Positions 42,909 through 52,501 are shown, counted from the first letter of the stretch. The stretch is DNA of 57,905 bases from Terrimicrobiaceae bacterium (GCA_021463905.1 JAJTZA010000014.1:1-57905); one strand, 5' to 3'. Notes: generated by a model from the sequence alone, not told the origin. Numbers and translations: made by a program.

Positions 42909-44023
42909 AACGTCAGTGCAGTTTCTCTTCCGCACGATGTGCGGAGGATCAATTCGGAATCAAAAGTTTGAATCACCGCCGGGAGATGCGGATCATTGCG
43001 CCGCTCAAGGAAGCTTCGTACTGCTGTTGCACAGATGTTTTTCGTATCCTGCTCGGCTGTGGTGATCCCCAGAGCGGGAAATGCGCCCATTTGGTCATTG
43101 TCATAGCCGGTCACCGCAAAATCCTGCGGCACACTTAGTCCCAATTCCTGAGCCGCCATGATGGCCTGAACCGCGTGGGCATCATTGGAACAAACCACTG
43201 CGTCAGGCAGGGAGCCGGAAGCGCAAAGACGCTTGAGGAAATGATAGACCGGCCATTCCATCCTCTCGTAGGAGCGAGGGTTTTGAGACACCGTAATACC
43301 CACAACCTCCCCGCTCTCGAACACATCCATGGAAAATCCATCCTCAGAAATCTCCCTCCATTGGCCGACAGCAGAAATTCCCGCAGCAAATCCCCGCTTG
43401 CGATCTCCAAATGTCCGCAGGCTGCCACTGTTCACTCCCGGCCCCACCGCTGGCAGGATTTGAAGGATGCGCCGATGCCCCAGTGCCAGGAGGTGGGCTG
43501 TCAATTGGGAAAATGCCCCAGGGATATTGTCGCAGATGAGGGAGACATTTTTCCGGCGCTCTCCATTAACGAAGACCACGGGGATATCCCTGTGCTGCAA
43601 CTCTGCAACGTGCTTCTCTTCAAAATGCTCCTGAATGTGGGAAATCAGAACCCCTTCCACACGAGCCTGAATCAGCTCCCCCAAAGTGCGCTCAACACTC
43701 CCTCCATACCAGTTCATGTCCAGCGACAAATAGTCGAAACCCACCGTATGCGCTTCCTGCGCAAGTTGCTGGTTGACCTTGTGGGCGGCTTCAATGCCAG
43801 CCCCGAAATGCACGATCCCCAGGAGGTTGCTCCGCCGCCTCCGCATCATCTGAGCGGCACGGTTCGGACGATACCTGAGCATTTTGGCTGTCGCCAGAAC
43901 CCGCTTGCGCGTCTCCTCGCTGAAGCGGGTCGCCGCCATCCCCTCCGACAAGATCGCTCCCACCGTCGCCCGCGAAACCCCGCTGGCTTGGGCAATGGAT
44001 TTTTGTGTGGGAATGTTTCTCAA
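42905..44023 (-). CDS. LacI-family transcriptional regulator
   Basis: The track start at 44137 would overlap the preceding gene and adds 38 non-homologous residues. A TTG at 44023 gives LRNIPTQKSIAQASGVSRATVG at the N-terminus as in LacI proteins, so I choose it (372 residues); no strong ribosome-binding site is visible, and a CTG at 44032 is an alternative. The helix-turn-helix and hinge are followed by a periplasmic-binding-protein-like domain with FVNGERRKNVSLICDN and DFAVTGYDNDQMG. It probably senses a sugar. It heads a locus of secreted and redox proteins, and may bind the palindrome at 46772-46781. Confidence 0.83.
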   Translation of the reverse strand: MRNIPTQKSIAQASGVSRATVGAILSEGMAATRFSEETRKRVLATAKMLRYRPNRAAQMMRRRRSNLLGIVHFGAGIEAAHKVNQQLAQEAHTVGFDYLSLDMNWYGGSVERTLGELIQARVEGVLISHIQEHFEEKHVAELQHRDIPVVFVNGERRKNVSLICDNIPGAFSQLTAHLLALGHRRILQILPAVGPGVNSGSLRTFGDRKRGFAAGISAVGQWREISEDGFSMDVFESGEVVGITVSQNPRSYERMEWPVYHFLKRLCASGSLPDAVVCSNDAHAVQAIMAAQELGLSVPQDFAVTGYDNDQMGAFPALGITTAEQDTKNICATAVRSFLERRNDPHLPAVIQTFDSELILRTSCGRETALTL

Positions 44024-44099
44024 TTTAACCAGATGGAAATTCTCCGGGAGCCTGGGTGTTTCACCTCTCCGGATGCCCCTCTTCGCGGTGACGTGCCGT

Positions 44100-46739
44100 C
44101 TATTTACGACGCCGGAAGGCGAGCACACCCGCTGCAAGGCCCGTCATCACGAGAAGGAAGCTTGAGGGCTCGGGGATCACGACGACCTTGAGGCTGCCTG
44201 CCTCGAAGTAGGCGCTCTTGCCTCCGCCGATCGAAGTCGCATTCCCCACGCCCCAGTTCGACACATTGCTGAAGTCGAACGTGGCCGACCCGCCTATCAA
44301 TGTATAGCTGCCCTCAGCCACGCTGCCATCCAGCCCGAGGATATTGGCAATGGAGAGGCCGCCGAAAGCGACTGTGGATCCATTGACGTCGAGCGTGTCG
44401 GTGAGGCTGAAGACAATGTTGGCTCCGGAAAGCAGAGACAGGCTTCCACCAACGCTGCCATTGCCGCCAATGGCCGCCCCACTCTGAACTGTCACCAGCC
44501 CGGTGCCGGTTGCGCTGCCAGCGGTGTTGCTTACAAGGAGCGAGCCCGCCTTGACGATTGTCCCGCCGGAGTAGGAGCTGTTTGCCGTCAGCTCGAGTGT
44601 TCCTGTGCCCAGCTTCGCCAGGCCGAGAGAACCCGAGCCTGTGCCGGTCGAGTTGGCAATGGCCGCTGTGTAGGTGACAACTCCGCCCGCGTTGGAAGTG
44701 TCCATCCCGAAGGTGGAACCTGCGCGGAGTCCGTTGTTGTTGATGGTCGTCGTCAGGTTTGTCAGCAGCGTGCCCACCTGCGTGATGGAGAATTCCCCTG
44801 AGCCACCCACATTCACAGCAAAGGTCGCCCCGCTGTTCACGATGATGTTGGTCTTTGTCCAACTCGCTTCCACCGAATTATACAGCGCATCCGTTTTGGC
44901 AAACTGCAGCGTACCGTTGATCGTTGTTGTTCCGGTATACGTATTCGTTCCACTGAGAACCCATGTGCCCGCACCATTCTTGGTGATGCTGACTTTGCCG
45001 GTTCCATTGTCCGCGATGGCCGCCGCGAGGCTGTTGTTTTCGGTGTTGGTGCCGGTCAAATTCAAAGTTCGAGCACTATTCGCAGTCCCATAGGCCAGAC
45101 TGCCTGTGTTCGTGAAGTGGATCGCGCCGGTACCCGAAGCGTCCAATGTGGACGATCCAAGGCCAGCAATGGCTGAGAAAAGCCGGTCGGTGCTGTCACC
45201 CGTGCCGACATAGCGCAGGGTACTGCTATTTAACACGAGGTTGGCTGCAGCATTCGAGGAAGCTCAGATGCTGCTATTGGCCCCTCCATTGGCCAGCTTG
45301 GTCACTTCCAAAACCGCCCCACTGGCACCCAACGAAGTCACTCCGGTGTAGGAGCTGCTGGCACTTGTGAGCGAGACGTTCCCGGCAGATGCGATGGTCA
45401 CGTTTCCTGCCGTCCCCGAGCCATTGTAGTTTGCGATGGCACCGCTCACCGTCAAATTCGAGCCCCCCAGGGTGAGCGTGCGTCCGGTTCCGGAAAGATC
45501 CGACAGGTAGATCGAGCCTGACAGAACCGTCGCACCGGTGTTGGTACTGGTGATTGAGAAACTTCCAAAAGTATGGGTAATGTCTCCGCTGAGAGTCAGG
45601 TTGTTGGCACCACCCAAGGTCAGGTGAGACTTTAATGTAATAGCATTCGCAACCGCATTGGCTCCACTCAGGTCGGTGGAGGCCGCCAGAGTTCCTGCTG
45701 CATTCACGGACAATATTCCTGTGCCCAGAGAAGCTTTATTCCCCAGCACGATCGTTCCGCTACTGAGGGTGCTGCCTCCCTGGAAATTGGAACCCGCCGC
45801 ACCTTGAATGTGCAGGGTTCCCGCTCCAGATTTTCCCAAAATCCCCGTCGTCGTCTCCGCATCAATCGAACCCACGGTAAGGGTTCCCCCTGTGACAGCG
45901 ATGTTTCTATTGACGGTGCCATTGATCATGACCTTTCCCGAACCAAGGCTCAGATCGTTCGATCCAAGAAATGTGGTATTATTTTTGAGAACCAAGTTGT
46001 TGTTATTGGCCAGGGTAATCGCCCCACCAGAAGTGTTGTCAAAAGTGTTCGTGGAGCTCTCGATGATCAGAGCCCCAGAACTCAGTGCATGGGTGCTGTT
46101 GATGTTCAAAACGACGTTGCCGCTGGTAATGGTCGTATTGCCGGAGTAGGAATTGCTACCGGAAAGCGTAAAATACGATGCATTGAGCGAGTTGCCAACG
46201 AAGGAGACTCCAGAAATGGCATTGGTACTTGAGATGTCGCCCGAAAGAACCAGCGTGGGTTTGGTGGATGCTGTCGCTCCGCTTTGGGTGAAGCTGGCTG
46301 TCGTGCCCGCCGCGCCGCCGAGGATGATGTCGGAGCTGATCGTATTGCTGCCCCCGTCGGTGTTGGCGGAGGAAATGGCACTCGATGCTCCGGTGCCTGT
46401 CGAGGTGAGAGTGAGCGAACTCCCGCTGACCGTATAGCCCGAAGCAGCCGTGCCGTTGAATCGGAGGCCCTGAATCGTGGCGGGTGCCGAAAGATTCGAG
46501 GCTCTGTTGCCCACATCTTCGTAATCAGCCCGGTCGCCTGTGCCTGGAACCACGCCACCAATCCAGTTGGCACCGTCATTAAAATCCGTTCCGTTGTTAC
46601 TCCATGTCACATTCGCCGCCTGCAAGGAGACCCCTGCCAAAAATAATACGGCAATGACAAGCAAACGCACGGAAACAAATCCTCCGTGACTGGGATGGAC
46701 AAGGAACCGAAAGAGACTGTGAGAGGACGTTTTTTTCAT
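44100..46739 (-). pseudogene. PEP-CTERM protein with autotransporter-type beta repeats, interrupted by TGA
   Basis: Two adjacent track ORFs (46790-45264 and 45236-44100) are in the same reading frame and are separated by one TGA at about 45264. Start at 46739 (MKKTSSHSLFRFLVH) gives an 879-residue protein with a signal peptide. The body is many Gly/Asn/Thr-rich autotransporter-associated beta-strand repeats (for example GTWVLSGTNTYTGTTTINGTL and GTGTLELTANSSYSGGTIVKAG) and ends with the PEP-CTERM anchor VIPEPSSFLLVMTGLAAGVLAFRRRK. The stop sits at SSI-TGA-ASS, where these repeats have SSIGASS, so a Gly GGA became TGA. The C-terminal anchor would be lost unless the stop is read through or is a sequencing error. 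Confidence 0.8.
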
Positions 46740-46760
46740 GGTTTTTGGGTTGTGTGGGGC

Positions 46761-46790
46761 ATTCAACTGCAAGCACGTGCTAACTGTCAA
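46761..46790 (-). promoter_or_regulatory. Promoter of the beta-repeat gene with an internal palindrome
   Basis: On the minus strand TTGACA (46785-46790) is 18 bases before TTGAAT (46761-46766), a good sigma-70-type pair. The spacer holds the palindrome AGCACGTGCT (46772-46781) with a central CG, as in LacI-type operators. A-rich tracts (TTAAAAAAATAAAAAATATA) just upstream resemble an UP element. The start codon is 22 bases downstream of the -10 element. Confidence 0.55.
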
Positions 46791-46853
46791 TATATTTTTT
46801 ATTTTTTTAATAGGTCATGGAGCTTTGCCAGCGGCCCCGGCGGTCCGCCATTC

Positions 46854-48065
46854 CTATTCCATAAACTCCACCTTTTGAAGACGGGGAACTTCGGCGGTTG
46901 GCTCGGGGTATTCAAAGACCTTGCCTTCAAAATTGCGAATGACCACTTTTTCCTGGTCGTGGTAGAGGACGTAGCCGGGGTTGATGGGAACTTTCCCGCC
47001 GCCGCCGGGGGCGTCAATGACGAGCTGCGGGACGGCGTAGCCGGAGGTGAAGCCGCGGAGAGCCTCGATGATTTCGATGCCCTTGGCCACGCTGGCGCGG
47101 AAGTGGGCTGAGCCTTTGATGAGGTCGCATTGGTAGAGGTAATAGGGGCGGACGCGGCACATGAGCAGCTTGTGAACCAGTTCCTTCATCACAGGGACGT
47201 TGTCGTTCACTCCCGAGAGGAGAACGCTTTGATTTCCCAGAGGGACGCCGGCGTTGGCCAGACGCCCGAGCGCGTCGCGAACTTCCACGGTCAGCTCGCG
47301 CGGGTGATTCACATGGATGCTCATCCACAGCGGATGAAATTTTGCCAGCATCGCGCACAATTCGGGTGTGATCCGCTGCGGCAGGAAAATGGGCACCCGG
47401 CTTCCAATGCGCAGGAACTGGATGTGGGGGATGGCACGCAGGCGGGTCAGAATGGTTTCGAGGCGGCGATCCGAAAGCAGGAGTGCGTCTCCGCCGGAGA
47501 TCAACACGTCGCGAATCTCCGTGTGAGCTTCCAGATAGCGGTAGGCCTCATCAAAGTCGGTGTGCAGTTCCTGCTCGCCCACCCCGCTTACCACGCGGCT
47601 GCGCGTGCAGTACCGGCAATACGAAGCGCAACGATCCGTCACCAAAAAGAGGACACGGTCCGGGTAGCGGTGCACGAGGCCCGGCGCCGGCATGTGCGAA
47701 TCCTCCCCACAGGGGTCCGCCATTTCCCAGGACGACACAACCCCCTCCTCCTCGCGCGGGATCACCTGACGCCGAATCGGACAGTCCGGATCCTCCGGAG
47801 CGATCAGATTAAAAAAATGCGGGGTGACGGAAAACGCCAGCTTGTTGCGCGCCAGGATGATCCCCGCCCGCTCCGCCGGAGAGAGCGCAATGCGCGACTC
47901 CACCTCCTCGAGCGTGCCCACCCGATGACGCAACTGCCACCGCCAGTCGTCCCACTCGACAGCAGGAACCCCAGGCCAAAAACCCGGTGCATGGGAAACA
48001 AACTCTATGCGCCCCGCCGGGGCCTCGCTCGTCACGGAATCAATCCGCTTGGGATATGCAGACAT
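46854..48065 (-). CDS. kamA: Lysine 2,3-aminomutase family radical SAM enzyme
   Basis: The start at 48065 (MSAYPKRID) gives 403 residues; the track start adds 8. The radical SAM cluster motif is CASYCRYC, the PLP lysine motif is APGGGGKVPINPGY, and FLRIGSRVPIFLPQRIT and PYYLYQCDLIKGSAHFR are conserved. The length fits KamA better than the EF-P-modifying EpmB (about 340 residues). It would convert lysine to beta-lysine, or act on a related amino acid. No lysine-degradation genes are adjacent. Confidence 0.87.
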   Translation of the reverse strand: MSAYPKRIDSVTSEAPAGRIEFVSHAPGFWPGVPAVEWDDWRWQLRHRVGTLEEVESRIALSPAERAGIILARNKLAFSVTPHFFNLIAPEDPDCPIRRQVIPREEEGVVSSWEMADPCGEDSHMPAPGLVHRYPDRVLFLVTDRCASYCRYCTRSRVVSGVGEQELHTDFDEAYRYLEAHTEIRDVLISGGDALLLSDRRLETILTRLRAIPHIQFLRIGSRVPIFLPQRITPELCAMLAKFHPLWMSIHVNHPRELTVEVRDALGRLANAGVPLGNQSVLLSGVNDNVPVMKELVHKLLMCRVRPYYLYQCDLIKGSAHFRASVAKGIEIIEALRGFTSGYAVPQLVIDAPGGGGKVPINPGYVLYHDQEKVVIRNFEGKVFEYPEPTAEVPRLQKVEFME

Positions 48066-48151
48066 GTGAAAACGAAAAATGTAAACCACGGGTGGGCTTT
48101 GTCAAATGGTGAGGGGAAAGGGGAAAAGCGGATCGTCATGGATGAGTCCCA

Positions 48152-50317
48152 TCAAAACAGGGAATCCTGCATCGGAAGAAAGGCGCGAAACTTTGCAGCG
48201 AGGTCCTGTAGCTTGGCGCGGTAGTAGGAGAGGTTCACGTCCGGACATCCAGGATCAAATTCCTCGAGTCGCCGGGCGTCCTCGTATGCGACGACTTTTT
48301 TGCTGGTGCCGGAAATATAGTAGCTGACCTGATCGCCTGCCACGTAGGGGCGGCCCGACGCGAGCGCAAGTTCAAATGCTGCGGAGCGGTTACGGGAGGA
48401 TTGGGAAATTTTTCGTTTATAGGATTCCGGGGAATCCTGCAGGGTCTCGGTCTTGGCCAATTTCTCAATGGGCAGGGTGCCCATGCGCTGCAACCACTCC
48501 TCTTCGAGAGCGGCAGCATCTTTCGCGCGGCCCTCCAGAAGGTTGCGGATGAGTGCCTCGAGGTATTCCCGAAGGTAGGGTTCCATGCCGCGCGATTTCA
48601 GGGCCGCGCCCTTGACGGCAATGCGTCCATCGGGGGGAAGGAGCGCATAATTTTTCGCCTTATAGGAAAACATGGCCACGTATCGCCTGCCAAATTCGAC
48701 CTCGATGCCGGCGGGAAGGCTCTCCGCCATGCGCGCGCCGAGCACCTCGGGAGACACACCCTCGGGTGGATGAAAATAGACACCATCCGTGTCAATTTCA
48801 ATCACCCGCGCACCCTGTCCTCGCAGCCAGTCCACCATGTCGGTCAATATCTGACGCCCACGCGCGGTGACATCCTCCGCTGCCGAAAGATCCGCAAAGT
48901 GTCCCTGCGAAAATCCCAAGTATCCGTAGAAGGAATTGATGAGTGTTTTGAAAGCCTGCTGGAGAGCGTCGAGGCCCGCTTTTTTGCGGGGGTCGGACTC
49001 CGTGCGCGCGTCGGCCTTTGCCTGGAGACGAAATTCGCGCAGATCCGCAAGCAGGGACGGGAAGGTTCCGAGCCGGTCCCTGGCTGGAGCAATGTCAAAC
49101 GCCAGAATGACGGAGGGATACAGAGAGGAAGCGTCGCAGTGCCAGACCTCGCGAATGACCCCCGTCTCAAAAATATCCGTCAACCCGCCAGGAAATGGTC
49201 GCATCTCTGGAGGAAGGGGGATCGAATGTCCACGCCGCAGGTATTCGCGCAAAAAGAGCATGTCAATTTTTGTCGCATTTCCGCGCAAGATCACGTCCTG
49301 GTAATTCAGGGGAAACATCTGGCTCTGGTAAAAGGAGCTGCCGGAGAGCGCGGCGGCCACCGAGCGCGTCTCCCGGACATCCTGCAGGGCATACATCCGG
49401 AAATCGGCTGACCCATCCCTCCACGTGCGGGCAATGTCTTTTCCGGGAATTTGAACGCGCTCCGGCTCGGCCACCTGGAGGTGACGGGCGAGTGCTTTGA
49501 GACCAAAGCTGTCCAGTTCCCGCGTGGCGACATCGTATAGTTGCGCCAAAATGTAGGTGTCCACGAAGTGGCGTCCGTAGGTGCTGAAGCGCGTGTATTG
49601 GATCGTCTTCTCGGCAATTTGCAGGCGGGATGCCCGGGAGGTCATGGCCTCGCCACCGCGCCCCCAGCCCAGGAGAACGCGGTGTTTCTTCGCCCGCGCC
49701 GCTAAAAACGGAAGATCGAAACGGAAGAGGTTATGACCTTCAATGACATCAGGGTTTCGTGCGCGAATCAGCCGCGAGCATTCTTCGAGGATGCTTTTCT
49801 CGGAATCTGCGTCGTCCGGTTTCGCGAGCAGGAACTCCTCCCAGCCCGTGTTGTCCGAAAGGGCAATCGCCGCGATCTGATCCCTCGCCGCATTTGAGAA
49901 CCCGTGACCGTCTGCCGTGTCCGTCTCAATATCAATCTGGAGCCGGCGAATGTCGTCGAACCCCATGCCCTTAAAAAGCGTCCTTCCCGTAACCGCCAGA
50001 AAATGCGTCGCGGGATCGCTCCACGTGAAATAGGTCGAGCCTGCCGACTTGAGTGTTCTTTGCAGAGCCAGCAGCTCCCCCCACCCGCCGCAACGCACCA
50101 GCCAATCCAGCCCGAGTCCACCCTCGAGCCGCTCGGCACCCGGCCCGCCCTGGGCTGACCACAAAACCGGCCTCAAAGGAAAATGCTCGGAACGCACCGC
50201 CTCCCCGTCGCGAAAAAACGCCTCGATCCCCGCATCACCCCGGGGCTCGACCGCCACCAGCCCGCACCCGGCATCCGCACCAAAAAGCGCCGTGTTGGAA
50301 TATGCCCCGTCTCTCAT
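48152..50317 (-). CDS. Family B DNA polymerase
   Basis: The ATG at 50317 (MRDGAYSNTALFG) is preceded by GGAGGGCGGG, so I choose it over the track start at 50380; this gives 721 residues. Exonuclease motifs are visible as LQIDIETD (about 129), EGHNLFRFDLPFL (about 195) and YALQDVRET (about 310). Polymerase motifs are DASSLYPS (motif A, about 396), KTLINSFYGYLGF (motif B, about 458) and EIDTDGVYF (motif C, about 507), with the two catalytic Asp. This is shorter than E. coli Pol II (783 residues) and belongs to a bacterial PolB-like group of unknown role, perhaps repair or translesion synthesis. No SOS box or partner gene is recognised. Confidence 0.85.
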   Translation of the reverse strand: MRDGAYSNTALFGADAGCGLVAVEPRGDAGIEAFFRDGEAVRSEHFPLRPVLWSAQGGPGAERLEGGLGLDWLVRCGGWGELLALQRTLKSAGSTYFTWSDPATHFLAVTGRTLFKGMGFDDIRRLQIDIETDTADGHGFSNAARDQIAAIALSDNTGWEEFLLAKPDDADSEKSILEECSRLIRARNPDVIEGHNLFRFDLPFLAARAKKHRVLLGWGRGGEAMTSRASRLQIAEKTIQYTRFSTYGRHFVDTYILAQLYDVATRELDSFGLKALARHLQVAEPERVQIPGKDIARTWRDGSADFRMYALQDVRETRSVAAALSGSSFYQSQMFPLNYQDVILRGNATKIDMLFLREYLRRGHSIPLPPEMRPFPGGLTDIFETGVIREVWHCDASSLYPSVILAFDIAPARDRLGTFPSLLADLREFRLQAKADARTESDPRKKAGLDALQQAFKTLINSFYGYLGFSQGHFADLSAAEDVTARGRQILTDMVDWLRGQGARVIEIDTDGVYFHPPEGVSPEVLGARMAESLPAGIEVEFGRRYVAMFSYKAKNYALLPPDGRIAVKGAALKSRGMEPYLREYLEALIRNLLEGRAKDAAALEEEWLQRMGTLPIEKLAKTETLQDSPESYKRKISQSSRNRSAAFELALASGRPYVAGDQVSYYISGTSKKVVAYEDARRLEEFDPGCPDVNLSYYRAKLQDLAAKFRAFLPMQDSLF

Positions 50318-50457
50318 CCCGCCCTCCGGTGATCCACCCTCTGCGCTTATTCCCATCCTGCTCCCATCACTTGAAGACATTCCATTCGATACGGTCGCTC
50401 AGGGTTGGCATGGGATCAAGGAATGAAAGAACGGGCTCCTGGATTTGGAAACTTCTC

Positions 50458-51342
50458 CTACGGCTTCCAGCGTTTGAGGGATTCCTCGTGGAAGTGGGAT
50501 TTGCGGAAGCGGCGGTTGAGAATCCCATAGCGGGGACTCAGCAAACAGGCGAGAAGAAAGACCACGCCGAGCGTCATCACGATGGCCGGCCCCGAGGGGA
50601 TGTCGGTCTGGTAGGAAACGAGCAGACCAACCGCAGCACCCGCCGCTCCCAAAACGCCCCCCATCCAGGGAAGCCGCCCGTAGTTGTCAGAGATCAGGTA
50701 CACGGTGGCGGCGGGCAACACCATGAGCCCGAGAGAAAGCAGCACGCCCACCGCCTGCAGGGAGGCCAGCATGGCGAGAACAACCAGCGCCACCAGCCCG
50801 GCCATGATCACCCCCACGGGAACCCCCTGGCTTCGCGCCACCGAGGCCTCAAAGAGCGCCAACTGGAGAGGCCGCGCAAAGAGCGTCAGGAGGAAGATGA
50901 CACATCCTCCGACTCCGTAACAAATCCAGAGGTCGGAGTCGGCCAGGCCGAGAATGTTTCCAAAGAGAAAGTGGTCGAGGCTTACGGGAACGCGCGCAAA
51001 TTTCATGAGGGCGATGCCCACGGCAAACGCGGTAATATAGAGGCAGGCGATGGTGGTGTCCTCCTTCAGCCGGGATGCGCCTGAAAGAAAGTGTCCGCCC
51101 AGCGCGACCATGAGCGTAGCTACCAGTCCGCCAATCAGCAGGCCCGCCGGATTGAGGCCGACGAAAATTGCGGCGACCGCCAGTCCGGGAAGGAGGGAGT
51201 GGGAGAGCGCATCGGCGATCAGAGCCATCCGCCGCAAAACCACATAGGCGCCCAGGAAGCCATTGGTAAAGCCAATCATCACACAGGCCAGGAGCGCCCG
51301 GCGCATGAATTCGTGATCAAAGGGCTCGACAAAAAAGCTCAT
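50458..51342 (-). CDS. znuB: Zn/Mn ABC transporter permease
   Basis: This 294-residue protein has about eight hydrophobic segments and ABC-3 family motifs: MIGFTNGFLGAYVVLRRMALIADALSHSLLPGLA in the N-terminal part and VGVLLSLGLMVLPAATVYLIS near the end. It forms the membrane channel of a divalent metal importer with the ATPase and binding protein upstream, and its start overlaps the ATPase stop by 4 bp. The metal could be Zn or Mn; the symbol is by family. Confidence 0.88.
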   Translation of the reverse strand: MSFFVEPFDHEFMRRALLACVMIGFTNGFLGAYVVLRRMALIADALSHSLLPGLAVAAIFVGLNPAGLLIGGLVATLMVALGGHFLSGASRLKEDTTIACLYITAFAVGIALMKFARVPVSLDHFLFGNILGLADSDLWICYGVGGCVIFLLTLFARPLQLALFEASVARSQGVPVGVIMAGLVALVVLAMLASLQAVGVLLSLGLMVLPAATVYLISDNYGRLPWMGGVLGAAGAAVGLLVSYQTDIPSGPAIVMTLGVVFLLACLLSPRYGILNRRFRKSHFHEESLKRWKP

Positions 51343-52067
51343 GTGGGTGTGGGTGCTCCTGAAAAGATGGTGGTGGAATACGCGCGGGAAATGGTTTCCG
51401 GCGTGAAGGCGTCGGCGACGGAGCCTGCTGCGACGAGTTCGCCATTCAGGAGGATGACCTGGTCAAAGAGTTCCGGCACCGAATTCAGGTCGTGGTGAGA
51501 GGCGATGACGAGCTTGCCCAGTGCCCGCAGATGGCGCAGGGCGTTCGAGAATGCCTTCCGTCCATTGGCATCGAGGCCGGTGAAGGGTTCGTCGAGCAGA
51601 TAGATGGTGGCCTGTTGTGCGAGAGCGCGGGCCAGAAATGCGCGTTGCTGCTGACCGCCGGACAGCGCGTTGATTTGTCGTTGAGCGAGGGGAGCGAGCG
51701 CAGTGATGGACATGGCCTCCTCGACAATTTCCGCATCATTCGCTCCAAAGGCCCGCCAGGGCCCAAGTGCCCCGTAGCGTCCCATCTCCACCAGTGCCCT
51801 GACCGTCAGCGGGAAGTCCCAATCCACGGCCTCGCGCTGCGGAACGTATGCCACGACGGAACGCCCCCCGGGAACAGAAATTTTCACATGTCCGGTTTCG
51901 AGGGGCAGGAGGCCTGCGATGGCCTTGAGCAGGGAAGTTTTCCCGGCGCCGTTGGGCCCGAGCAATCCGACCAGCGAGCCTCCCGGCAATTGGATGTTCA
52001 AGTGATGGACAGCCGGGATGCGGTGGTAGGAGACGGTCAGGTCTTCGATGCGCAGGATCGGCGTCAT
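51339..52067 (-). CDS. znuC: Zn/Mn ABC transporter ATP-binding protein
   Basis: This 242-residue ABC ATPase has Walker A LLGPNGAGKTSLLKAI, Q-loop YVPQREAVDWDFPLTV, signature LSGGQQQRAFLARAL, Walker B IYLLDEPFTGLD and H-loop VIASHHDLN. The YVPQR...DWDFP Q-loop is typical of Zn/Mn family ATPases. It is coupled by 4-bp overlaps to both neighbours in the operon. Confidence 0.92.
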   Translation of the reverse strand: MTPILRIEDLTVSYHRIPAVHHLNIQLPGGSLVGLLGPNGAGKTSLLKAIAGLLPLETGHVKISVPGGRSVVAYVPQREAVDWDFPLTVRALVEMGRYGALGPWRAFGANDAEIVEEAMSITALAPLAQRQINALSGGQQQRAFLARALAQQATIYLLDEPFTGLDANGRKAFSNALRHLRALGKLVIASHHDLNSVPELFDQVILLNGELVAAGSVADAFTPETISRAYSTTIFSGAPTPT

Positions 52068-52501
52068 GGTGCTCCCTCCCCGTCCGTGGCCGCCGCCGGG
52101 ATGGTCAGGACACCCCGTACCGAGGCCTCTCCCCAGAATGTCTGCACGGCAAGCAATTCTCCATCCCTGCGAACTTCCACGCGCACCGCCAGACGCCCTT
52201 CCGGGATCGAGGCGGCAATGACCAAATCCGCTCCTTCCGCCGACAGCGGAACCTGTTTCTCAAAGGCTCCCTCACCCTCTGGAGAAACGGCCAGGATCGC
52301 GCCTGCCGAGGAGAGGGTGACATGGGCAGGCGGCAGGCTTTCGACGAGGAGCAGGGCGGGGCGGGGTGGTTGCGTGCTGGTCTGCGATGCGACGACACTG
52401 GGGGGAGGCGGTTTTCCGGAAGTCAGCCGGAGCACCGGAATGCCAAGAAGCAGGAAACCCACGACGACCAGAGCCGATTGCCAAAGCGGAGAGCCTTTCA
52501 T
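52064..52501 (-). CDS. Membrane-anchored protein of unknown function in the metal ABC operon
   Basis: This 145-residue protein has one N-terminal membrane helix (WQSALVVVGFLLLGIPVLRL), a Pro-rich linker and a beta-rich C-terminal part (HVTLSSAGAILAVSPEG, LVIAASIPEGRLAVRVEVRRDG). There are no Cys and only one His, so direct metal binding is unlikely. It is overlapped by 4 bp at both ends, between the binding protein and the ATPase genes, so it should be made together with the importer. I recognise no family. Residues may face the periplasm as an accessory of the binding protein. Confidence 0.7.
   Translation of the reverse strand: MKGSPLWQSALVVVGFLLLGIPVLRLTSGKPPPPSVVASQTSTQPPRPALLLVESLPPAHVTLSSAGAILAVSPEGEGAFEKQVPLSAEGADLVIAASIPEGRLAVRVEVRRDGELLAVQTFWGEASVRGVLTIPAAATDGEGAP

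Noticed and set aside
45262-45266. TGA as a selenocysteine codon in the beta-repeat gene
   Set aside because: The position is a glycine in the repeat consensus, the protein is structural, and no SECIS-like hairpin is obvious after it.
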